64,000 nucleotides of DNA. Origin: Anaerolineae bacterium. GTDB taxonomy: Bacteria; Chloroflexota; Anaerolineae; Aggregatilineales; J027. A program made the position numbers and the translations under genes. Within the stretch, counting starts at the first letter, position 1. Each line of letters opens with the position of its first letter. The stretch lies in NCBI GenBank assembly GCA_008933735.1, contig WBUL01000010.1:1-64000 (forward strand). The letters run 5' to 3'. This document shows positions 45,559 through 54,876 of this stretch, one piece after another. The notes beneath the pieces are model-generated. The model made no database searches. It was not told the DNA's origin and worked only from the letters and a program-made list of their open reading frames with translations.

Positions 45559-47448
45559 TTACTCGCTGAACTCGCCTTCGATCACATCCTCTTCACCCGT
45601 CGCGCTGCCAGCACTTCCGTTGCTGGAGTAGTCGCCACTCGGCGCAGCACCTTCATACATCGACGCGCCAAGCTGCTGGATGGACACACTGAGGGCATCC
45701 GTTTTCATCTGGATGTCACTTACACTGCCGGACTCCAATGACCGCCGGAGGTCAGCAACTTTTTCCTCGATCTCACTCTTGACGTGCCCAGGCACCTTAT
45801 CCCCAAAATCACGCAGGCTCTTCTCCGCCGTGAAAATCGCGGATTCGGCACGGTTGCGGGACTCCGCCGTTTGTTTACGTTCCGCATCTTCCGAAGCATG
45901 TTTTTCAGCTTCGTCCATCATCCGTTTGATTTCATCTTCTGACAGACCACTGCTTGCCGTAATGGTGATTTTCTGTTCGCGTCCGGTCGCCTTATCCTTT
46001 GCGCTCACGTTCAAAATGCCGTTCGCGTCAATATCGAAGGTCACTTCAATCTGAGGCACACCGCGCGGCGCGGGGGGAATGCCATCCAGAATAAACTTGC
46101 CGAGGGTGCGGTTGTCCGCCGCCATTGGGCGCTCACCCTGTAATACATGAATTTCCACCTGGGTCTGGTTATCCGACGCCGTGCTGAAAATCTGGCTTTT
46201 CTTGGCGGGAATGGTTGTGTTACGCTCAATCAGCGGTGTCGCCACCCCCCCCAGAGTCTCAATGCTCAGAGTCAAGGGTGTTACGTCCAGCAGCAGAATG
46301 TCTTTCACATCGCCGCCGAGAATACCCGCCTGAATCGCAGCGCCAACCGCTACAACTTCATCAGGGTTAACCGACTTGTTCGGTTCTTTCCCAAAGAAGT
46401 CTGCCACCGATTTTTGAATCGCGGGCATACGGGTCATCCCACCCACAAGCACCACTTCGTCAATGTCCTCCTTAGAAACCCCGGAGTCCTTCAACGCCTG
46501 CTTGAGGGGCTCAATGGTACGCTGTATCAGATCATGCACCAGTTCTTCCAGCTTGGAACGAGTCAGAGTCATGTTCAGGTGCTTCGGCCCACTCTGGTCG
46601 GCAGTGATGAACGGCAGGTTAATTTCCGCCGAGGTGGTACTGGACAGCTCTTTTTTGACACTTTCCGCGGCTTCCTTCAAGCGCTGAAGCGCCTGACGGT
46701 CACCACGCAGGTCAATGCCGCTTTCTTTTTTGAACTCATCAGCAACCCAGTTGATGATCCGCTCATCAAAGTCGTCACCACCCAGGAAAGTATCGCCGTT
46801 GGTGGAGCGAACTTCAAAGACCCCATCACCCACATCCAGAATGGAAATATCAAAAGTTCCACCACCCAGATCATACACAGCAATTGTATGATCGTGGCTT
46901 TCATTCAATCCATAGGCAAGGCTGGCGGCCGTAGGCTCATTGATGATACGCAGCACCTCCAGGCCAGCAATACGTCCCGCATCTTTGGTCGCCTGACGCT
47001 GGGCATCATTGAAGTAGGCCGGGACAGTAATCACGGCCTGAGTCACTTCCTCACCCAGATACGCTTCCGCGTCAGCTTTCAGTTTCTGCAAAATCATCGC
47101 TGAAACCTCAGGTGGGCTGTATTCACGATCAGCCATTTTGACACGCACATCACCGTTCGGTGCGTTGGTCACTTTATACGGTACGTGCTTAAGCGCCCGT
47201 TTCACTTCTTCGCTGTTGAATTTGCGCCCCATAAAGCGCTTGATGGAAAAAATGGTGTTCTCCGGGTTCATGACGGCCTGACGCCGCGCCACCTGCCCAA
47301 CCAACCGTTCTCCATTTTTATTGACTGCAACGACAGAGGGCACAGTCCGTGCCCCTTCTGCCGAGGCAATAACAGTCGGTTCGCCACCTTCCATCACGGC
47401 GACGACGCTGTTAGTTGTCCCCAGGTCAATTCCGATAATCTTGCCCAT
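45559..47448 (-). CDS. dnaK: Chaperone protein DnaK (Hsp70)
   Basis: 629 residues. ATPase domain with [39 protein letters not shown] and [10 protein letters not shown]; substrate domain with [14 protein letters not shown]; a helical lid and a C-terminal EEDVIEGEF tail close to the EEVD-like bacterial end. Strong ribosome-binding site (GAGGAG). Central chaperone of the stress operon, working with the neighbouring DnaJ and GrpE. Confidence 0.98.
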   Translation of the reverse strand: MGKIIGIDLGTTNSVVAVMEGGEPTVIASAEGARTVPSVVAVNKNGERLVGQVARRQAVMNPENTIFSIKRFMGRKFNSEEVKRALKHVPYKVTNAPNGDVRVKMADREYSPPEVSAMILQKLKADAEAYLGEEVTQAVITVPAYFNDAQRQATKDAGRIAGLEVLRIINEPTAASLAYGLNESHDHTIAVYDLGGGTFDISILDVGDGVFEVRSTNGDTFLGGDDFDERIINWVADEFKKESGIDLRGDRQALQRLKEAAESVKKELSSTTSAEINLPFITADQSGPKHLNMTLTRSKLEELVHDLIQRTIEPLKQALKDSGVSKEDIDEVVLVGGMTRMPAIQKSVADFFGKEPNKSVNPDEVVAVGAAIQAGILGGDVKDILLLDVTPLTLSIETLGGVATPLIERNTTIPAKKSQIFSTASDNQTQVEIHVLQGERPMAADNRTLGKFILDGIPPAPRGVPQIEVTFDIDANGILNVSAKDKATGREQKITITASSGLSEDEIKRMMDEAEKHASEDAERKQTAESRNRAESAIFTAEKSLRDFGDKVPGHVKSEIEEKVADLRRSLESGSVSDIQMKTDALSVSIQQLGASMYEGAAPSGDYSSNGSAGSATGEEDVIEGEFSE

Positions 47449-47476
47449 ATCAACTCCTCACTTGAAAATTGGTTTC

Positions 47477-48022
47477 TTAACTCGCTACCCGTACCATTGC
47501 AGGCCGAAGGACCCGATCCCCTCGAACATATCCTTTTTGCAGTACCGCCGTGACCTGCCCACTCGCATGTGTTTCCGAGGCCTCATCTGCACCAATTGCC
47601 TCATGAAATTTTGGATCAAATTCCTGTCCGAGTGGGTCAATTGGCTGAATTCCTTCAGCTTCTAGCAAGCTCTGGAACTTCCGCTGGATCAGGGTAACTC
47701 CCTTTAGCCAATCACTGTCCTGTTGGTCAGGCGGTACTGCTCCCAGCGCACGTTCAAAATCGTCCAGAATAGGGAGAAATTTGGCTAACACCTTTGCAGA
47801 AATTTCGGCCTGCAATGATTCTTTCTCCCGCTCAATGCGCTTACGATAATTCTGGAAGTCCGCTCGTTCCCGCTGTAAGGATTCTCTATATTCATCTACC
47901 TGTGCCTGAAGCTGCTCCAGGGCAGTTTGTTCAGGCATACCCTCTTCTGATTCAGCAACCAGGGTTTCCTCGACGACTTCCTCTTCACTGGTCAGATTTT
48001 CAATCTGTTCGTTTTTCCCCAT
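47477..48022 (-). CDS. grpE: Nucleotide exchange factor GrpE
   Basis: 181 residues. An acidic N-terminus precedes a long coiled coil (ERADFQNYRKRIEREKE) and the C-terminal beta domain with GQEFDPKFHEAIG and VLQKGYVRGDRVLRPAMV. It releases ADP from DnaK. It is the first gene after a good promoter, and dnaK follows after 28 bp. Confidence 0.97.
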   Translation of the reverse strand: MGKNEQIENLTSEEEVVEETLVAESEEGMPEQTALEQLQAQVDEYRESLQRERADFQNYRKRIEREKESLQAEISAKVLAKFLPILDDFERALGAVPPDQQDSDWLKGVTLIQRKFQSLLEAEGIQPIDPLGQEFDPKFHEAIGADEASETHASGQVTAVLQKGYVRGDRVLRPAMVRVAS

Positions 48023-48063
48023 ATAAAACCCTCGTTCGTCACTGGAATAAGTGTAGCGGGCAC

Positions 48064-48092
48064 ATCATAGATTTATATTAGAAATATCTCAA
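48064..48092 (-). promoter_or_regulatory. Promoter upstream of grpE-dnaK-dnaJ
   Basis: On the minus strand TTGAGA (48092-48087), 17-bp spacer, TATGAT (48069-48064), about 41 bp before the grpE ATG. It may supplement read-through from hrcA. Confidence 0.7.
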
Positions 48093-48107
48093 ATTCAGGA
48101 AAGAAAG

Positions 48108-48242
48108 TTAGTTGAGGTAAAGACGATAAAAAAAGCGGCCACTGCGCCACACGATGTCCTGCCAGTATAGGCGCTCCACTTCGACCCGCTTCAGGGCACT
48201 GCTGTAATAGCAGCGAAAACCCTGCCCTGGCGCATAGTTCAT
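48108..48242 (-). CDS. 44-residue ORF coupled to the J-like protein
   Basis: Starts at an ATG overlapping the stop of the upstream J-like gene (ATGA) and ends at TAA 48110-48108. The product (MNYAPGQGFRCYY ... SGRFFYRLYLN) is rich in Tyr, Arg and Phe and has no membrane helix. It could be a true micro-protein or the frameshifted C-terminus of the J-like protein. Confidence 0.45.
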   Translation of the reverse strand: MNYAPGQGFRCYYSSALKRVEVERLYWQDIVWRSGRFFYRLYLN

Positions 48243-48628
48243 ACTGTTAAATTTGTGATGCTGAGAGGGTGTGCACGCCAGGGAACCACCCGGCAGGAGG
48301 TGGCATTAGATTCAACGGCGAACACCGTCAGGTTAAAAAAACCATCCGCAGCCACGAGCAAAATCGTCAGCGCGAAGATCAGGAGTCCAACATTCATCGT
48401 AATCAGGCTGGTACGCGGTCTGCGGCGGCGAACTGTGGCTGTACGCACCTCCATTGTTCGCGCCTGAATCCGCTCGGCAAGGTATTTCTGGCGGCGGTTT
48501 TCGTCGATAAGGACAGCATAGGCTTCCGCAATTTCGTGGAACCGCTCCGCAGCTTTGCGCCGATATGCCTGCTTGATCTCTTCGGGGGTGGCGGTCACTT
48601 CAACGCCGAGCAGCGTGAAATAATCCAT
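48239..48628 (-). CDS. J-domain-like membrane protein lacking the HPD motif
   Basis: 129 residues. It begins like a J domain (MDYFTLLGVEVTATPEEIKQAYRRKA) and continues with helix III (ERFHEIAEAYAVL) and helix IV, but the segment between, which normally holds HPD, is missing. A basic region (VRRRRPRTS) and one transmembrane helix (about 76-97) follow. Without HPD it should not stimulate DnaK. It sits 3 bp after hrcA and before grpE, so it is co-expressed with the chaperones. A shortened or decaying gene are both possible. Confidence 0.7.
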   Translation of the reverse strand: MDYFTLLGVEVTATPEEIKQAYRRKAAERFHEIAEAYAVLIDENRRQKYLAERIQARTMEVRTATVRRRRPRTSLITMNVGLLIFALTILLVAADGFFNLTVFAVESNATSCRVVPWRAHPLSITNLTV

Positions 48629-48631
48629 GAC

Positions 48632-49690
48632 CTACTCATTGTCCCCGTTGCCGTATACTCCACGCATCATATCGCTCATCAGCATCGCCACATAGCGAAC
48701 CGTGCTTATCACCCGTCCATAGCGCATCCGGGTTGGCCCCAGCACACTGATGGCCCCAACCAGTTGACTTGTGCCATAACGCCCCAGCACAATACTCAGA
48801 CGATCCAAATCATCAAACCGCCCATCTCCGCCGACAATCACCTGAACAGGATCATCTTCTTTTTCAATCACTTCGGTCAGTACATTATTCAGCAGCCGTT
48901 TTTCATCCAGAATTCGGAGCACCTGCTGCGCCCCGGCGCTTTCCCCAAAATGCTGCAAGACATCACCAAAACCATAGCTATGTATCGTGAAGGTACGTCC
49001 CGCTTCCGCAGCACTTAGGGTATCAGCAACAAGTTCCATTACATCAGCCGCCAGAGCATCACTTACGATTCGGGCTTTTTGGCGAACCCCGGCGGCAGGC
49101 TCGCTTTTGCAGGTATCATTGATCATGATGGCGACATGGCTCAATCGTTCCTGATCCACCGCCTCCGACAGCGTCAGCATCTGCTGAAGTAAGTCGCCGC
49201 CTTCCAGAACCAGCACCATTAAGACCGCCTGCCCGTAAGTATGGATTAACTGGACATGCCGAAACCGGGTGATTCTGGCACGCGGTTCGGTCACAATAGC
49301 CGCCGCGTCCGTGCGCCTGGCGAGAACGCTGGCTGCCATCCGTACCATGTTTTGAACATCACCCGGCACGCCCTCAAATTCTGCCTTGATGCTGCGCTGC
49401 TCCAACACAGAAAGGGCCTGGTTCGTCAGATTGTGTTTGACAAAATAACGGTATCCTTCTTCCGTTGGGACCCGTCCAGCAGAAGTATGCGGGGCACGAA
49501 CTAATCCAAGTTGTTCCAACACGACCATCTCGTTTCGCACAGTCGCACTGCTCACCCCCAGATCATAGCTTTCGGCTAACTGTTTGGAGCTCACTGGCTC
49601 AGGCTGATGGGTGTAGGCCTGGATCAAAGCTGCTAAAATATGAATCTGTCGTTCGGTAAGTTCTGGCATTCGCGTATCGTCTTTATTCAT
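48632..49690 (-). CDS. hrcA: Heat-inducible transcription repressor HrcA
   Basis: 352 residues. N-terminal winged helix (about 8-75: LTERQIHILAALIQAY, YDLGVSSATVRNEM, PHTSAGRVPTEEGYRYFV), then the GAF-like and inserted domains. It normally represses chaperone operons at CIRCE elements. I chose the ATG at 49690 with GAGAAG upstream over a GTG at 49696. No exact CIRCE (TTAGCACTC-N9-GAGTGCTAA) was found around this operon. Confidence 0.94.
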   Translation of the reverse strand: MNKDDTRMPELTERQIHILAALIQAYTHQPEPVSSKQLAESYDLGVSSATVRNEMVVLEQLGLVRAPHTSAGRVPTEEGYRYFVKHNLTNQALSVLEQRSIKAEFEGVPGDVQNMVRMAASVLARRTDAAAIVTEPRARITRFRHVQLIHTYGQAVLMVLVLEGGDLLQQMLTLSEAVDQERLSHVAIMINDTCKSEPAAGVRQKARIVSDALAADVMELVADTLSAAEAGRTFTIHSYGFGDVLQHFGESAGAQQVLRILDEKRLLNNVLTEVIEKEDDPVQVIVGGDGRFDDLDRLSIVLGRYGTSQLVGAISVLGPTRMRYGRVISTVRYVAMLMSDMMRGVYGNGDNE

Positions 49691-49718
49691 GCACACTTCT
49701 CATTGAGTTCTCAAGATA

Positions 49719-49739
49719 ATTCTAGCAGGTGTGTGCTAA
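49719..49739 (-). promoter_or_regulatory. Extended -10 and inverted repeat upstream of hrcA
   Basis: On the minus strand TTAGCA-N6-TGCTAG, whose right arm overlaps the extended -10 TGCTAGAAT (49727-49719). The left half TTAGCAC resembles half of a CIRCE element, but the spacing is shorter. A second small palindrome TTGAG-tt-CTCAA (49703-49714) lies downstream, just before the ATG. Confidence 0.4.
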
Positions 49740-49778
49740 CATTGGACATGTCAGCAACCCCAGTCAAGGAGCAAGTTC

Positions 49779-50108
49779 ATGGGTGCGAAAACGTTTGAGG
49801 TCACAGAAATCAACTTCCAGAATGAAGTGCTGCAATCGGAAACGCCGGTTCTCGTAGACTTCTGGGCAGAATGGTGTGGGCCGTGTAAGATGATTGCGCC
49901 AATCGTGGAAGAAATCTCTGAAGATTATTCAGGTAAACTTCGCGTCGGCAAACTGGACGCTGATGAACATCCGTCCATAGTGCAGATGTATGGTGTCATG
50001 GGTATTCCCACTTTGATCTTGTTTAAAGGTGGCGAACCTGTGGTGCGTATTACTGGTTTTCGCCCCAAAGACGCCGTCGTCGAGAAGCTGGAACCGCATC
50101 TGAGCTAA
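49779..50108 (+). CDS. trxA: Thioredoxin
   Basis: 109 residues with the WCGPC active site (DFWAEWCGPCKMIAP), cis-Pro motif GIPTLILF and C-terminal helix. A cytosolic dithiol reductant for ribonucleotide reductase and other targets. AAGGAG precedes the ATG. Divergent from hrcA, single-gene unit with its own terminator. Confidence 0.97.
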   Translation: MGAKTFEVTEINFQNEVLQSETPVLVDFWAEWCGPCKMIAPIVEEISEDYSGKLRVGKLDADEHPSIVQMYGVMGIPTLILFKGGEPVVRITGFRPKDAVVEKLEPHLS

Positions 50109-50114
50109 AACGAA

Positions 50115-50145
50115 CAAGGGGCCTAAAAACCCCTTGTCTTCTTTT
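50115..50145 (+). terminator. Terminator between trxA and the large kinase gene (bidirectional)
   Basis: CAAGGGG (50115-50121) / CCCCTTG (50130-50136), then TCTTCTTTT. The minus strand past the stem is also T-rich, so it can serve the convergent kinase gene. Confidence 0.85.
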
Positions 50146-53100
50146 AAGCGCGTTCGGTCAGCACTTCGGACGCCAGGGGGATCGTGAAATGGAAGGTCGA
50201 TCCCTTTCCCAAATCACTTTCTACCCAGACCTTACCACCCTGCTGTTCGATCAAACTCCGTGTGAGCGTCAGGCCAAGCCCGGTACCTTTTTGATCTTTG
50301 AAGGCCTTAGGATTGGTGGAGCGGAAGTACTTCTGGAACAGTTTTTTCTGATCTTCCTGGCTGATCCCTAAACCGTTATCCTTGACCGCCACATGAAGCA
50401 CACGCCGCGCTCCATCCGGGTCCCATTCATTGCGGACAGCCTCCGCCGAAACCACAACCTCACCTTCTTCAGGCGTATATTTGTTCGCGTTCGTCAGGAA
50501 GTTTGACAAAATCTGTTTCAAACGCACACGGTCTATCCAGATTTCAGGCAGATGATCAGGAACCGCTCGAATAACAACCTGCTCTTTATCGGCAAATCCC
50601 TGCTGCACCGTCGAAAGGACTTCGGCCAGAACCTCGTTAAAATCAATCGATTCCGGTTTGTAACTGAGGGTTTGCCCTGCCGCCAGCATTTCTACCTCAC
50701 GCATATCACTGACGAGGTGTTCGAGCGTTTCGATATTGTTGTTCACTGTCTGCAAGAAGTTCTGCTGCTGCGGATTGAGTTCACCGCTGATGCCGCGCAA
50801 GATTAGCCCCATATATCCTTTCATGGCGGTGATGGGGGTATTCAGTTCGTGGGCGATAAAGCGAACAAAGTCCACACGCGCTTTTTGCTGCTCGGAAAGC
50901 TGGGAATACAACAGCGCATTTGAAATAGCCGCGCTTGCCCGGTCGGCCAGACGAGAGAGAAAGTTAAACTCCAGCAGCCCTAAACGGCCTTCTTCGGCGC
51001 TTTCAATCAGCAGCGCTCCTGTGATTTCCGCACCGCTGACCAACGGCACCGCAATTTGGGCCGTACAGCCAGACAAACTTTCCACATAATTCGGATCGTG
51101 AGACACATCCGTAATCATAGCGGGCGTTCCCGTCGTAACCACGCGCCCTAGAATACCGACTTCGCCTTCCTGAAGTTCTTTGAATTTACCCTCTGGCAGA
51201 CTAAAAATGCTGCCTTCTTCCGGATACCCATACGAGGCGATCAAAACCAACCGCTCGGTTTCTTTGTCCATCAGGAAAATCGCGCCGTGGGTTGCACCAG
51301 TGCGCTCCAGCGCCCAGCCCATGATAATATCCGTGAGCTGATCAAGGAGCAGAGTCTGGTTAAGTGAATGGTCAATCGCCGCCATCCCTTCCAGTTCCTG
51401 CACCCGCATGAGCAACTGCTGGTCTTGCAGTTCAAACAAACGGGCGTTCTGGATAGCAACCGCGGCCTGCCCCGCAAACGTGTTTGCCAGTTCCGCGTCT
51501 TCCTCGGTGAACGGGCTGCCATCGCGTTTATTAATCACCTGAAGCGCTCCCACAGCATCGCCCTGTGCCACCAGGGGCACAGTAAGAAGCGCCTTAGACC
51601 GGAATACCTGCTCATCCCCCAGATCGGTATCAATCAGGTCACCATGCCAGCGCGAATCCTGGGTGGGATTATTAACAATGATAGGCTGCACCTTGCTCAC
51701 CGCTTCCGACACAAGGCTGCGTTCATCTCGACTGATCCGCTGACCGATCAGATCACTGCCTTTGCCGCCCGTCGCCACCCGGAAAATCAGATCGCCGCTT
51801 TTCTCGTCCACCAGCAGCAGGCTCCCGGCCTCGCAGCCAAGAATGCTCACTGCGCTTTCGGTGATAATTTCGAGCAGACGGTCAACATCTTCCAATTCCG
51901 AAGCCAGCAGACCGGAAATATCGTTCAGCGCCTTCAACTGCGCTGCACGGATATTGGTCTTCTTAAACAACTGCGTTTTATCAATAGCACTCGCTGCGAT
52001 ATTGGCAATATCCGTGAAAAGCTGCATTTGCTCATCGGTAAAGGTCACACCAGGGTCAGAGGCACCCAGCCCCATGACGCCCAACGCCCCGCCAGTATCG
52101 CTGATCAATGGCACACCGATCCAGGCGTAAACATCCGGGAGATTGGCAGCATGGCGCGGGTCGCGCTTTAACTGCTCCGCCGTGAAGTTTTCCAACCGCA
52201 TGGCCGCCTGCCGCCGTGCTACCTCGCTGATCACATCCCGTCCTATCTTCCAGCGCTTATTTTCAATATGGTAAAAGCGCTCATCACGGGTACTGTAAAA
52301 GGAGTAATACAGGTCATCCGTTGCCGGGTCACGCAGCACGATATAAAAATGATCGGCGTTGATGATACGTAGCGTCTGGGCAAAAATCAGCTCCAGCAGC
52401 GTATCAAAATCAATGGCATAGTTCAGCGCATGTGACACCTGGGACAGTACATCCTGAATGCGAACACGGTGCTGCAAGTCGTCCACAAATTTGGCTCTGT
52501 CAACGGCCACTGCCGTCAGATCAGCAACACTTTCGACAAAACGCAAATCTTCGTAGCTGTAGGGATCACCATTGCGCCGTATACCAAGGCATAAAATCCC
52601 GTTTACCCGGTCACGTCCTTGCAAACGGACAAACAGCGGCATTGCCAGCACGGCCAGTTGTGAACGGTCACTGGCGGCAGTGATCGGCAGCGGCTGCCCA
52701 GGCTCAAGGTACAATGTGGACTGTTCTTCACTGAGATATTTGATCAGTCCACCATCGCTACGAAAACTGATGTCTGTCCCTACCTTGCCCGTTTCAGGAT
52801 CAGCCGCCGCAATATAAGTCCCTGTTTTTGTATCGAACACAAATAAAAATACTTCCAGCGGCGAGAGGACTTCATCCAGTTCAGTTTTTACCGCCGCATA
52901 AATTTCGCTCAGATTAACCGCGTTGGTCAGTTTACGGTTGAAGGCTTCGCTTCGCTGCTGGTAACTGCGGCGCTGACGGAACATCACTTCATCAATCGAG
53001 TGGCGCAGCATATTACGGGCAGGGCCGAACAACGCCACAATCACCCCAATCGTCAGGGCAATAAGTATCGGGCTGTCCGCATTCAGCACTTCTACTGCGC

Positions 53101-54319
53101 CAATCCCCAGCGCGATAGTCACCAGAAGATACCCCACTACCAGCAGCGCTGTGAGCACACTGTACACAATGAATTCAGGGATAATCCGATCCGTCTGGAG
53201 CAGGCGGTATTGCAGCACCGCATACACGATGCTCAGCACAAAAATAAGCGAGGTCACCTGAACAACAGGCGTCAGTTCATTTAAGATACCCCCGCCTGTA
53301 ATCAGGAAATAAATCACCCAGAGTAAGAACGGGCCAAGCGCGACCAGGATTCCCAGAGAGATGAAAGATGCCTGCTCATGGATCACCGGTGAGGTAGAGT
53401 AAATTCGCCGCCAGAACATAGACACCATCAGGGTACCTGCTGAAATCAGTATCGCCACCAGGGGTATCAACAGCACGTTATCTGAGACGCTATTGAAATG
53501 CAGCCAGAGCGTTCCGGCAATCAACACCGCTCCCAACACCAGTGGAGCATATCGAATCGTCTGAGGAGCGCGATACATAAACGGCAGATTTGCCGGAAAC
53601 ACCAGCGCCAGAAGCAGCAGCAATGATGAAAAAACAAAAGCCGAAACGATCCATGCTGGCATCAGGGTAAACGTCGTCATCAAATCAAAGCGACCCGCCA
53701 TCAACAGCGCCAACGCGGCGGCGCTTACAGCTACCGCCTTTGTCGAGAGGGAATCAAACCGCTGCCACAACGCCACCCCAGCGATCAGGAAGACGACCAC
53801 ACCCACCAGGTACCCAAATCCAAAATGCACCAGAAAATCAATGGCTGGAATTTGAGAGAGCTTCACATTGGATACGGTGCAGAATGCCCTGCCGTCTATG
53901 GGGTCTTCACATTGCCAGTCAGCAGGCGTATCATCCCCAGCGTGGGAGATACTTAAAGTAACACTCTCGTCTTTTTTCAGACTTTTGATTGTGTTTTTCA
54001 GCCCTTTTGCGCGACGGTCAGAATCCCATTCCTGCCCATTGATCCCCAGTAAGGTATCTCCATGTTGGAGACCCGCTTCCAGGGCAGGCCACTCCTGATT
54101 AGAAAATGGCTTCACATCCGCCACAGTAAGCGAATGCGTAAACATCGCGCCCAGGAAAGGTTGGCGCTGCCAGTCTAAAGCGATGATCAGATAAGCGACC
54201 AAAAGAACAAAAGCCGCACCCATCGCCGCCAGAGTGAGCACATCCAGCAGCGTCCTAACACGGAAAGCGGATGCTTCTTTTTTAGAGGGGTGAGAACTTG
54301 CCTCTGTCAGAACACCCAT
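50144..54319 (-). CDS. Large membrane histidine kinase with PDZ-like loop and four GAF domains
   Basis: 1391 residues. A first transmembrane helix (about 26-48) is followed by a PDZ-like extracytoplasmic loop (about 62-140: AGLQHGDTLLGINGQEW), several more helices (about 160-440), then four GAF domains (about 470-625, 640-800, 810-970 and 985-1135), HisKA with His1157 (AHELNTPITAMKGY) and HATPase (NFLTNANKYTP, DNGLGIS, GTGLGLTLTRSL). It should integrate several ligands; none can be named. It has no receiver domain and no adjacent response regulator. Divergent from the cobalamin-binding gene across a region with an inverted repeat. Confidence 0.9.
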   Translation of the reverse strand: MGVLTEASSHPSKKEASAFRVRTLLDVLTLAAMGAAFVLLVAYLIIALDWQRQPFLGAMFTHSLTVADVKPFSNQEWPALEAGLQHGDTLLGINGQEWDSDRRAKGLKNTIKSLKKDESVTLSISHAGDDTPADWQCEDPIDGRAFCTVSNVKLSQIPAIDFLVHFGFGYLVGVVVFLIAGVALWQRFDSLSTKAVAVSAAALALLMAGRFDLMTTFTLMPAWIVSAFVFSSLLLLLALVFPANLPFMYRAPQTIRYAPLVLGAVLIAGTLWLHFNSVSDNVLLIPLVAILISAGTLMVSMFWRRIYSTSPVIHEQASFISLGILVALGPFLLWVIYFLITGGGILNELTPVVQVTSLIFVLSIVYAVLQYRLLQTDRIIPEFIVYSVLTALLVVGYLLVTIALGIGAVEVLNADSPILIALTIGVIVALFGPARNMLRHSIDEVMFRQRRSYQQRSEAFNRKLTNAVNLSEIYAAVKTELDEVLSPLEVFLFVFDTKTGTYIAAADPETGKVGTDISFRSDGGLIKYLSEEQSTLYLEPGQPLPITAASDRSQLAVLAMPLFVRLQGRDRVNGILCLGIRRNGDPYSYEDLRFVESVADLTAVAVDRAKFVDDLQHRVRIQDVLSQVSHALNYAIDFDTLLELIFAQTLRIINADHFYIVLRDPATDDLYYSFYSTRDERFYHIENKRWKIGRDVISEVARRQAAMRLENFTAEQLKRDPRHAANLPDVYAWIGVPLISDTGGALGVMGLGASDPGVTFTDEQMQLFTDIANIAASAIDKTQLFKKTNIRAAQLKALNDISGLLASELEDVDRLLEIITESAVSILGCEAGSLLLVDEKSGDLIFRVATGGKGSDLIGQRISRDERSLVSEAVSKVQPIIVNNPTQDSRWHGDLIDTDLGDEQVFRSKALLTVPLVAQGDAVGALQVINKRDGSPFTEEDAELANTFAGQAAVAIQNARLFELQDQQLLMRVQELEGMAAIDHSLNQTLLLDQLTDIIMGWALERTGATHGAIFLMDKETERLVLIASYGYPEEGSIFSLPEGKFKELQEGEVGILGRVVTTGTPAMITDVSHDPNYVESLSGCTAQIAVPLVSGAEITGALLIESAEEGRLGLLEFNFLSRLADRASAAISNALLYSQLSEQQKARVDFVRFIAHELNTPITAMKGYMGLILRGISGELNPQQQNFLQTVNNNIETLEHLVSDMREVEMLAAGQTLSYKPESIDFNEVLAEVLSTVQQGFADKEQVVIRAVPDHLPEIWIDRVRLKQILSNFLTNANKYTPEEGEVVVSAEAVRNEWDPDGARRVLHVAVKDNGLGISQEDQKKLFQKYFRSTNPKAFKDQKGTGLGLTLTRSLIEQQGGKVWVESDLGKGSTFHFTIPLASEVLTERA

Positions 54320-54364
54320 GCGATTACTACCCCAAAAGCACTGAACTTACATTGTATCATATTG

Positions 54365-54404
54365 CTAACCGAAACTTCTGCCAACTATGTCAGATTTCGG
54401 TTAG
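54365..54404. promoter_or_regulatory. Inverted repeat in the divergent intergenic region
   Basis: CTAACCGAAA (54365-54374) and TTTCGGTTAG (54395-54404), a perfect 10-bp inverted repeat with a 20-nt spacer, between the kinase start (54319) and the gene at 54478. It could be an operator or an mRNA hairpin of the plus-strand unit. Confidence 0.45.
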
Positions 54405-54477
54405 TTTTCAGAAACCCGTATTTCGCAATTAGGTTACAATAGAGACAGTTGATTTTTTATAACAGGAAGTTCGTACT

Positions 54478-54876
54478 ATGAGTATTCGTGTACTGGTGGC
54501 AAAAGTCGGTCTGGATGGGCACGACCGTGGTGCAAAAGTGATAGCCCGTGCATTACGGGATGCTGGCATGGAAGTGATCTATACTGGCTTACAGCAAACG
54601 CCCGATATGATCGCCGAAGCCGCGCTGCAAGAGGATGTCCAGATTGTCGGGCTGTCTATCCTTTCCGGCGCCCATATGACCCTGGTACCGCGTGTGCTTG
54701 AATCCCTGAAGAATCATGAACTGGATGATGTGAAAGTGATTGTCGGCGGCATCATTCCAGCGGACGATGTGGATAAACTAAAAGCCATCGGTGTGAAAGG
54801 GGTGTTCGGCCCCGGTTCGAAGACCGACGAAATCATCACCTTTATTCGGGAACAGGTAGCGGATGCCAATGCTTGA
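54478..54876 (+). CDS. Cobalamin-binding subunit of an acyl-CoA mutase
   Basis: 132 residues forming a single B12-binding domain. DGHDRG (Asp13, His15, Gly18) is the base-off cobalamin motif DxHxxG, with GLSILSGAH and VGGIIP as the second and third motifs. It matches the small subunit of heteromeric methylmalonyl-CoA-type mutases. The large catalytic subunit is not in the window. It overlaps the GTPase gene downstream by 14 bp, as is typical for mutase-MeaB pairs. Confidence 0.92.
   Translation: MSIRVLVAKVGLDGHDRGAKVIARALRDAGMEVIYTGLQQTPDMIAEAALQEDVQIVGLSILSGAHMTLVPRVLESLKNHELDDVKVIVGGIIPADDVDKLKAIGVKGVFGPGSKTDEIITFIREQVADANA

Noticed and set aside
46147-47103. 318-codon plus-strand ORF opposite dnaK
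   Set aside because: Long antisense frame caused by dnaK codon bias; no ribosome-binding site or known motif.
48023-49778. Canonical CIRCE element
   Set aside because: Looked for TTAGCACTC-N9-GAGTGCTAA by eye around hrcA and grpE; not present.
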